From NCBI GenBank assembly GCA_012728155.1, contig JAAYFR010000458.1:1-5459 (forward strand): DNA of 5,459 nt, given 5' to 3'. The first letter of the stretch is position 1. Every line of letters begins with the position of its first letter. Shown here piece by piece: positions 1-5,459 of the stretch. A program made the position numbers and the translations under genes. Source of the stretch: Bacteroidales bacterium. Lineage in GTDB: Bacteria; Bacteroidota; Bacteroidia; Bacteroidales; Dysgonomonadaceae. Under the pieces are notes generated by a model that worked only from the letters and a program-made list of their open reading frames with translations, had not been told where the DNA came from and ran no database searches.

Positions 1-119
1 GGAATTCATCTTTATCGCAAAATTAAGAAAAATTCCAGTTTTAGAGGTGTTTTATTGAATTTTATCTATTTTTCCTCTTTTTTTAATGATAATTAGAGTA
101 GATTGTCTTGTTTGTAGAT

Positions 120-127
120 TATTTTTG
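120..127 (+). promoter_or_regulatory. Candidate Bacteroidota -7 promoter box (weak)
   Basis: The octamer TATTTTTG fits the Bacteroidota housekeeping -7 consensus TAnnTTTG at every fixed base. No good TTTG -33 element stands about 19-21 bases upstream; the nearest candidates (TTTG at 111-114 and ATTG at 102-105) are too close. If used, it would give a leader of over 200 bases before the first gene. A second candidate at 295-302 (AATATTTG, one mismatch) would give a shorter leader but also lacks a -33 partner. Such matches arise easily by chance in DNA this AT-rich. Confidence 0.2.
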
Positions 128-153
128 CATTGTATTTTATTGAAAAAATAAAG

Positions 154-170
154 AAAAAACATTGTTTTTT
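154..170. repeat. 17-base palindrome of A-tract and T-tract arms
   Basis: AAAAAACA and TGTTTTTT flank a single central T, so the 17 bases are perfectly symmetric apart from the centre. As RNA it could form at most a 7-pair stem with an ATT loop and only one G-C pair, which is too weak for a convincing terminator. As DNA it could be an operator or simply a bent, nucleoid-associated AT tract. Its position between the candidate -7 boxes is compatible with a regulatory role, but function is inference. Confidence 0.3.
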
Positions 171-344
171 ATCAAAGCATTATTTTTTATCTCTAATAAG
201 TATCCGTTATAAATTAGTTTGTTCTATTAAATTTAGAAAAATGCCATAGATAGTCAAATTGTTAAATAAAAATAATATAAACTGAATAGGGTGAAATATT
301 TGTCATTGAAAAATCCTTTGTAAAATTAATTAAATCATTAAAAC

Positions 345-1757
345 ATGAATGAAGCATTAACTGTAAAAAAAATGAAAACAAAATTGAAACAACAATCATC
401 AAAAAAATTGATGTTCTTGTTTTTTGTGATGGTGCCATTGTTTTTTCTGAGTTCCTGTAAAGGGGAGGACGAAAGCGGTGGGATAACGCATGATCCGAAT
501 AAACCGGTTGTACTGACCTCATTTATGCCTGATTCAGGGCGTATTTCCGAGATGGTATTGTTGGACGGAGAGAATTTCGGATCGGATCCTTCCAAGATCA
601 AAGTTTTCTTCAACGCGAAGGAAGCGGCAGTGGTTGGCTCCACCGGAGATCGCATATTGGTATTGGTACCCCGTCTCCCGGGAGATACCTGTATACTGAG
701 TGTAAAAATCGGCAATCAGGAAAAAGAGTATTCCAATGAATTCTATTATAAGATTGCGGCATCGGTTACCACTACGGCTGGTAACGGAAATAGTCCTGCC
801 GATCCTCCTGTCTATAACGTCGGTTTGGATAAGATCCAATTGGTACCGGTCTATATTGGAATGGATAAGGATTTCAATATTTTCGTGTCGCTCGGAAATG
901 ATAACCTGTTGCGGTTGAACGTGGCAGAAAATAGCGCTACCGTAGTTGCTACCGGTCCGCAGGGATATGACCACCGTTGTCCACCGATTGCCAATCCGAT
1001 CACCAACGTGTTGCAGACTGGTTCGGAAGACGAACGGGACCGTTTTTGCTTTATGGATCCCAAAACGGGTTGGATTCCTAAACTCTATTTTATTAAGGAA
1101 TGGGATCGGGGACTCAATAACTCTACAGAGAAAGAGTATGATATGCCTACGAATGTGGTTCATTACCATTGTCTTTTGAATGAAGCGGACGGAAACTATT
1201 ATACGCGGTATACCAGCGGTCAATTGGTGCGGATAAATCCGACAACATGGAAAGCCTCCATTGTAGGAATGACACCGAGTGGAATAGCCTATGGGATGGC
1301 CATGCATCCTATCAATCCGAATGAATTGTGGATTGCCTATTCTTCTGGTGCAGGAGATGTATCCAATAGTATATGTGTTGTGGATGTGACCGATACCAAA
1401 GTGGGGAGTGATGGTGTTCGTCTCTCCACATTCCAGAAGCTTTCCGGAGCGACCAATGGTGCACACCGCGACGGTCCTTTGTCGATTTCCCAGTTCAATC
1501 AACCTCGCGGAATCAGTTTCGACTCCGATGGGAATTTGTATGTGGGGGACAATGGAAATCACTGTATCCGTATGATCAATACAAACACCATGATGGTGGA
1601 AACTATGATCGGCATACCCAATAATGCTGGCTTCAAGGATGGATCCAAGGACGATGCCCTTTTTAATAGTCCTCACGGAATTGTGGTGGATGCTGAGGGT
1701 AATATTTTTGTGTCTGATTACGGGAATAAAAGGATTCGCAGAATTGCTATTGAATAA
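345..1757 (+). CDS. IPT/TIG and NHL beta-propeller surface lipoprotein
   Basis: This 470-residue frame encodes a probable outer-membrane lipoprotein, likely an accessory ligand-binding protein for the SusC/SusD transporter encoded just downstream. A basic stretch and a hydrophobic segment (about residues 22-35) end in the lipobox Leu-Ser-Ser-Cys at 35-38. The following Lys-Gly-Glu-Asp-Glu resembles the acidic signal that sends Bacteroidota lipoproteins to the cell surface. Residues about 54-135 form an IPT/TIG immunoglobulin-like domain (SFMPDSG, LDGENFG). Residues about 145-470 look like a beta-propeller. Two NHL repeats are clear at about 380-411 (QPRGISFDSDGNLYVGDNGN) and 436-468 (SPHGIVVDAEGNIFVSDYGN); earlier blades are degenerate. 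Six cysteines follow the lipid cysteine. The span uses the first ATG. The ATG at 372 gives a more ordinary signal peptide (12-residue n-region) and may be the true start. It lies 25 bases before susC with no terminator. Binding function is inferred; an enzymatic propeller cannot be excluded. Confidence 0.9.
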   Translation: MNEALTVKKMKTKLKQQSSKKLMFLFFVMVPLFFLSSCKGEDESGGITHDPNKPVVLTSFMPDSGRISEMVLLDGENFGSDPSKIKVFFNAKEAAVVGSTGDRILVLVPRLPGDTCILSVKIGNQEKEYSNEFYYKIAASVTTTAGNGNSPADPPVYNVGLDKIQLVPVYIGMDKDFNIFVSLGNDNLLRLNVAENSATVVATGPQGYDHRCPPIANPITNVLQTGSEDERDRFCFMDPKTGWIPKLYFIKEWDRGLNNSTEKEYDMPTNVVHYHCLLNEADGNYYTRYTSGQLVRINPTTWKASIVGMTPSGIAYGMAMHPINPNELWIAYSSGAGDVSNSICVVDVTDTKVGSDGVRLSTFQKLSGATNGAHRDGPLSISQFNQPRGISFDSDGNLYVGDNGNHCIRMINTNTMMVETMIGIPNNAGFKDGSKDDALFNSPHGIVVDAEGNIFVSDYGNKRIRRIAIE

Positions 1758-1782
1758 ACAGTAACGGGTAAATTTTTATACT

Positions 1783-4700
1783 ATGCAGAAAATATATTAT
1801 TTCTTGTTTTTTTTCTTTGCGGCGACTTTTGTGTCGTTGGCGCAGGAATCATATACGATTAAAGGTACAGTCACGGATGATATGGATCCATTAATCGGTG
1901 TAACGGTAACCGTACAGGGTAAGATGGGGGGTGTTGTGACTGACCTGGATGGAAAATTCACTATCCGGGCATCCAAAGGCGACAAATTGATTTTCTCCTA
2001 TGTGGGGTATGAAACGTATGAGTATATTGTGACAGAAGAGATGCAGGATCTAAAGATAAAGCTTCAGAGTGCTGTCACCGAAATCGATGAAGTGATTGTG
2101 ACGGCAATGGGTACCCAGCGGAAAATTTCCAGTTTGGCTTCCATATCTACTGTAACTCAGGAGGATCTAAAAGTCCCCACACCTTCGGTTGCCAATCTAT
2201 TGGGAGGCCGTGTGGCCGGGGTTATCTCGATGGTGAACAGTGGTGAACCTGGAAAAAACCTTGCCGAGTTTTGGGTGCGAGGTATTGGTACTTTTGGTGC
2301 CAATAGTAGTGCCTTGGTACTTATCGACGGGCTGGAAGGAAATATAAACTCAATCGATCCGGCAGATATAGAGAGTTTTTCGGTATTGAAAGATGCTTCG
2401 GCTACTGCCGTCTATGGTGTGCGTGGCGCCAACGGGGTAGTACTTATCACTACCAAACGGGGAGAGACCGATAAGTTGAGTCTTACCGCAAGGATTAATT
2501 ATTCAATTTCCCAAATACGCCGTTTACCCAAATACTTGAGGGCTTACGATTATGCCTTATTGGTCAATGAGGCCAAGGAGGTGCGTGGTGAGGATCCCAC
2601 TTATAACGATATTGAGTTAAATGTGATCCGTGATGGCCTGGATCCCGATTTATACCCCGATGTAAGCTGGCAGGATGAGATGATCAATGATTTATCTCTT
2701 AAACAAAATTACTATGTCAGCGCTCGTGGTGGAGGAAATGTGGCGAGATATTTTGTGAGTTTGGCCGGATCGAATGAATCTGCGGCCTACAAAGTGGAAA
2801 AAAACAATCCTTACGCCTCCAATACAGGCTATAACACTTACTCCTTGCGCCTGAACCTGGATATCAATCTGACCAAAAGTACTACTCTTTATTTTGGTTC
2901 TGAGGGATTTGTCTCAGTGAATAACCGTCCGGGACAGGTCAATACCGATTATATTTGGCAATCACAAGCAAGCCTTACCCCCTTAATTTTCCCGGTGCGT
3001 TTTTCCAATGGCCAACTTCCGGCTGCCGGTACCGGTAGTGGAATGTCTCCCTACGTGTTGATTAATCAAACGGGTAAGACCACGATCAATCATAACAGTA
3101 GCTTGTTTACCATTTCGATCAATCAGGATCTGAGGCATATTACCGAAGGATTAAGGATACGGGCACAGGGAGCCTATAATCGTAATGGAGACTTTACTGA
3201 AGGGCGCTTCACCTTTCCGGCCTTGTACAGGGCAATCGGACGTAATCAAAATGGAGAGTTATTGACCCGGGAGCAGGTAGCGAGAAGTGCATCTGATTTA
3301 TATTCCAGTTCACAGGCTCAGTGGAGAAAATACCACTTCGAATCCACCTTGAATTACGACCGGGTATTCAATGATGATCATCGTGTCGGCGGGCTGGTTT
3401 ATTATTATCTCAGTGATCAGCAGTCTACCAATCAGCAATATAATGATGAAAGTGTTAACTTAAGAGCCAGCCTTGCACAGATACCCAAAAGATATATGGG
3501 GGTGTCAAGTCGTCTGACCTATGGATTTCAGGATACCTATATGGTTGATGTGAACTTTGGGTATACCGGATCAGAGAACTTTATCCCGGGCAAACAATTT
3601 GGGTTCTTTCCCTCCATCGGTTTCGGTTGGATACCGACAAATTATACATTTATTCAGGATAACTTTAAATGGATCGATCTGATTAAATTCAGGGGGACTT
3701 ATGGTACGGTTGGGAACGACCGCATCGGTGGTGAACGCTTTCCGTATTTGAACAGGGTTTCTGAGGGAAACACCAATGTTTGGGGAGCTTCCACTGCGGT
3801 GGAGAGAGTGGGTATTTCCCGTGTGGGAGCCGATAACCTCATATGGGAGGTTGCAAAGAAAGCGAATCTCGGTATTGACCTTTCATTTCTTGGTGAAAAA
3901 CTGACAGTTACTGTCGATATGTTTAAAGATCGTCGTGACGGTATTTTTCAGGAACGTGTACAGGTGCCCGATTTTGTCGGCTTACCCAATTTGCCTTACG
4001 GTAATGTGGGAAAAATGGAAAGCTGGGGATCGGATGGAAACTTCGCCTATACGCATATCCTTAACAACGATATAGATTTTACTGTGCGTGGCAATTATAC
4101 CTTTGCACAGAATAAGATCTTAAACTATGAGAAGACCTATGACGAATATCCATATCAGGATTTTTCTGGACTACCTAATAATGTCTGGCGAGGATATCAG
4201 TGTTTTGGCTTCTTTAAGGATGAGGATGATATTAAATATAGTCCAAAACAAACTTGGGGTGAAGTGAAGCCGGGTGACCTGAAATACAAGGATATCAACG
4301 GAGACGGAAAAGTTGATAGTAATGACCGGGTTCCTATTTCATACCAAAAAATGTATCCGCAATTGATGTTCGGATTCGGTGGCCAATTCCGTTATAAGGA
4401 TATCACCTTGGGTATTTTGTTTAAGGGTACTGGTAAAGTGGATTATTACCGGAATAACACGGGATATATTCCTTTTAATGAAGGTGAACGGGGTAATGTG
4501 CTGGTACAGTTCAATGATCCGTCCACCCGATGGATACCAAAAGCATATGCGGAAGCGCATGGCATGGATCTCTCATTGGCAGAAAATCCAAACGCCCAAT
4601 TGCCCCGGTTGCAATATGGAAATAACGCCAATAACACGCAATTATCTGATTTTTGGAAAGGGGATTCCCTTTATTTGCGCTTGCAGGAATTGACTCTCAA

Positions 4701-4884
4701 CTATAATATGAAGAATAGTTTTCTGAAACAGATAGGCATTACGTCGTTAGATTTGCAATTAGTGGGAAATAATCTCTATGTATGGGACAAGGTGAAAATA
4801 TTTGACCCCGAGCAGGCCAATAAGGTAGGGCGTGTTTATCCTATCCCTGCCATATATTCTTTTCAGATGTATGTGAATTTCTAA
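1783..4884 (+). CDS. SusC/RagA-family TonB-dependent outer-membrane transporter
   Basis: This complete 1033-residue protein is a TonB-dependent transporter that imports oligosaccharides or peptides across the outer membrane with a SusD partner. A signal peptide (residues 1 to about 20, ending near SLA-Q) leads straight into a carboxypeptidase-regulatory-like domain (about 25-98; IKGTV, GVTVTVQG, SYVGYE). A TonB box (DEVIVTA, 102-108) follows, then the plug (about 138-227; VRGIGTFG, LVLIDGLEG). The SusC signature SVLKDASATAVYGVRGANGV lies at 200-219. The rest is a 22-strand-type barrel by family knowledge. It ends in Tyr-Val-Asn-Phe, the terminal aromatic typical of outer-membrane barrels. No STN domain precedes the regulatory-like domain, so signalling to an anti-sigma factor is unlikely. 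A calcium-loop-like motif (DINGDGKVDSND) sits at 837-848. Length is normal for the family and the frame is intact. It lies 25 bases after the propeller lipoprotein gene and 38 before the susD-like gene. The substrate cannot be told from sequence alone. Confidence 0.97.
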   Translation: MQKIYYFLFFFFAATFVSLAQESYTIKGTVTDDMDPLIGVTVTVQGKMGGVVTDLDGKFTIRASKGDKLIFSYVGYETYEYIVTEEMQDLKIKLQSAVTEIDEVIVTAMGTQRKISSLASISTVTQEDLKVPTPSVANLLGGRVAGVISMVNSGEPGKNLAEFWVRGIGTFGANSSALVLIDGLEGNINSIDPADIESFSVLKDASATAVYGVRGANGVVLITTKRGETDKLSLTARINYSISQIRRLPKYLRAYDYALLVNEAKEVRGEDPTYNDIELNVIRDGLDPDLYPDVSWQDEMINDLSLKQNYYVSARGGGNVARYFVSLAGSNESAAYKVEKNNPYASNTGYNTYSLRLNLDINLTKSTTLYFGSEGFVSVNNRPGQVNTDYIWQSQASLTPLIFPVRFSNGQLPAAGTGSGMSPYVLINQTGKTTINHNSSLFTISINQDLRHITEGLRIRAQGAYNRNGDFTEGRFTFPALYRAIGRNQNGELLTREQVARSASDLYSSSQAQWRKYHFESTLNYDRVFNDDHRVGGLVYYYLSDQQSTNQQYNDESVNLRASLAQIPKRYMGVSSRLTYGFQDTYMVDVNFGYTGSENFIPGKQFGFFPSIGFGWIPTNYTFIQDNFKWIDLIKFRGTYGTVGNDRIGGERFPYLNRVSEGNTNVWGASTAVERVGISRVGADNLIWEVAKKANLGIDLSFLGEKLTVTVDMFKDRRDGIFQERVQVPDFVGLPNLPYGNVGKMESWGSDGNFAYTHILNNDIDFTVRGNYTFAQNKILNYEKTYDEYPYQDFSGLPNNVWRGYQCFGFFKDEDDIKYSPKQTWGEVKPGDLKYKDINGDGKVDSNDRVPISYQKMYPQLMFGFGGQFRYKDITLGILFKGTGKVDYYRNNTGYIPFNEGERGNVLVQFNDPSTRWIPKAYAEAHGMDLSLAENPNAQLPRLQYGNNANNTQLSDFWKGDSLYLRLQELTLNYNMKNSFLKQIGITSLDLQLVGNNLYVWDKVKIFDPEQANKVGRVYPIPAIYSFQMYVNF

Positions 4885-4922
4885 ATAACAGGAAGGTATA
4901 ATTATTACAAATAGATATAGAA

Positions 4923-5459
4923 ATGAAAAAGAAACTATACAATATAAAGAAAGCCGTTGTGGCCAAGTTGATAACCCTCTCTGTGCTTATTACATGGGGA
5001 CTCTCTTCCTGTGATTTCTTGAGCATCGACGGTTACATAGATGATGAATTGAAAATGGATTCGATATTTAGCTCCAAACGATATATTGAAGCTTTTATGT
5101 GGAACGCGGCAGCACAATTTCCGGATGAGGGCGCGATATTCGGTGGCGGAAGTATGTACACACCGGGACCAATGGCGACAGACGAAGCCTTTTGTCTGTA
5201 TGGCACGGGAGAGTTCCAAGGGATGGCCTTTGTGCTCGGGGAACGGAACGATGCGAATTTGGGATATTTCAACAGATGGGGATCATATTACAAAATCATC
5301 CGTCAATGTAATACTATCTTTGCCCGTATTGATGAGGCACCCGACTGGTCAGCCGTGGAAAGATTGAATGTGGTCGCCTATACCCGTTTTATAAGGGCTT
5401 ATGCCTATTACAACTTGCTGATGAATTTCGGTCCGGTGGTATTGCTGGGAGATGAGATA
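4923..5459 (+). CDS. SusD/RagB-family lipoprotein, N-terminal part (runs off window)
   Basis: The frame opens at ATG 4923 and is still open at the window edge after 179 codons; full SusD-like proteins are usually about 500-650 residues. SusD-like proteins are surface lipoproteins that cap the SusC barrel and bind the ligand. The start is supported by a basic n-region (MKKKLYNIKK), a hydrophobic stretch (about 14-27) and the lipobox Leu-Ser-Ser-Cys at 27-30, followed by Asp-Phe-Leu, a common mature SusD beginning. Two stretches match the conserved N-terminal helical (TPR-like) half of the family: WGSYYKIIRQCNTIFARID at 119-137 and YTRFIRAYAYYNLLMNFGP at 153-171. It follows the susC-like gene by 38 bases with no terminator, as expected for a co-transcribed pair. 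The frame does not appear in a list of complete ORFs because its stop lies outside. The ligand-binding C-terminal half is not in view, so specificity cannot be judged. Confidence 0.95.
   Translation, partial: MKKKLYNIKKAVVAKLITLSVLITWGLSSCDFLSIDGYIDDELKMDSIFSSKRYIEAFMWNAAAQFPDEGAIFGGGSMYTPGPMATDEAFCLYGTGEFQGMAFVLGERNDANLGYFNRWGSYYKIIRQCNTIFARIDEAPDWSAVERLNVVAYTRFIRAYAYYNLLMNFGPVVLLGDEI

Larger units (their letters stand above)
1..344. other. AT-rich intergenic/leader region upstream of the operon
   Basis: No convincing gene is visible here. I count about 70 G or C in 344 bases (about 20%), against about 45% in a sampled coding stretch (541-600). All frames are closed by frequent stops apart from short open stubs at the left edge. 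The region most likely holds the promoter and 5' leader of the three-gene operon. Notable contents are an A-tract/T-tract palindrome at 154-170, a 14-base imperfect direct repeat at 127-140 and 177-190, and sequences resembling the Bacteroidota -7 box (TAnnTTTG) at 120-127 (full match) and 295-302 (one mismatch in the fixed bases). I see no tRNA, no riboswitch-like conserved core and no GC-rich terminator. Any upstream gene must end at or before the left edge, or within its first few dozen bases. Confidence 0.75.

Noticed and set aside
1..36. Inverted repeat GGAATT (1-6) and AATTCC (31-36)
   Set aside because: Only six pairs with a 24-base loop and no extension; easily expected by chance.
1..96. 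Open frames at the left edge (frame 1 to a TAG near 96, frame 2 to a TGA at 56-58) as the tail of an upstream gene
   Set aside because: Both are short and have AT-driven composition with no recognisable C-terminal motif; nothing distinguishes them from non-coding DNA.
154..170. Palindrome followed by T-rich DNA as a Rho-independent terminator for an upstream gene
   Set aside because: The possible stem has only one G-C pair and a 3-base loop; stability would be very low, so it does not support a terminator call.
262..522. 86-codon minus-strand frame overlapping the start of the lipoprotein gene
   Set aside because: Most of its hydrophobic character comes from reading the AT-rich leader and the lipoprotein signal region backwards. 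No supporting start context or family resemblance.
534..1676. Long open frame (380 codons) on the minus strand
   Set aside because: It lies wholly inside the propeller lipoprotein gene. Its translation is rich in Ile, Arg, His and Cys with no recognisable domain or signal peptide, whereas the plus-strand frame has clear lipobox, IPT/TIG and NHL features. It is a shadow of plus-strand codon use.
4379..4693. 104-codon plus-strand frame inside the susC-like gene
   Set aside because: Out of frame with an intact, well-conserved SusC C-terminal region; no recognisable domain.
4890..4896. AGGAAGG resembling a Shine-Dalgarno site before the susD-like gene
   Set aside because: It ends 26 bases before the ATG at 4923, too far to act in the usual way, and Bacteroidota generally do not depend on such sites.
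4935..5219. Minus-strand frames antisense to the susD-like gene
   Set aside because: The plus strand encodes a clear SusD-like N-terminus with lipobox and conserved helices; the antisense translations show nothing recognisable.

Overview
The window looks like Bacteroidota (Bacteroidales-type) DNA. It contains a SusC/RagA-type TonB-dependent transporter followed directly by a SusD/RagB-type lipoprotein, a gene pair that is the hallmark of that phylum. Two of the three proteins start with a lipoprotein signal ending in Leu-Ser-Ser-Cys. None of the three starts has a well-placed Shine-Dalgarno sequence, which is usual for the phylum. Genus cannot be read from the sequence.

Layout: 1-344 is a very AT-rich (about 20% G+C by hand count) region with no convincing gene. 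It probably holds the promoter and leader of what follows. 345-1757 (+) encodes a lipoprotein with an IPT/TIG immunoglobulin-like domain and a C-terminal NHL-type beta-propeller. 1783-4884 (+) encodes a full-length SusC-like outer-membrane transporter. 4923-5459 (+) is the first 179 codons of a SusD-like lipoprotein, cut by the window edge. The gaps between genes are 25 and 38 bases, with no terminator-like structure, so the three genes read as one operon transcribed from the AT-rich region.

How they work together: by family knowledge, SusC forms a TonB-driven beta-barrel in the outer membrane and SusD sits over it as a hinged lid that captures an oligosaccharide or peptide ligand. The propeller lipoprotein is probably an accessory surface binding protein (or, less likely, an enzyme) for the same ligand. 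The ligand cannot be named, because no glycoside hydrolase, lyase, sulfatase, protease or regulator lies inside the window. The SusC protein has no N-terminal STN signalling domain, which argues against control by a SusC-coupled anti-sigma/ECF sigma pair.

No RNA gene, mobile element, CRISPR array or clearly new system is visible. The points most worth a second look are the gene order with the propeller lipoprotein first, the degenerate propeller with its likely N-to-C closure, and two small symmetric or repeated motifs in the AT-rich leader.
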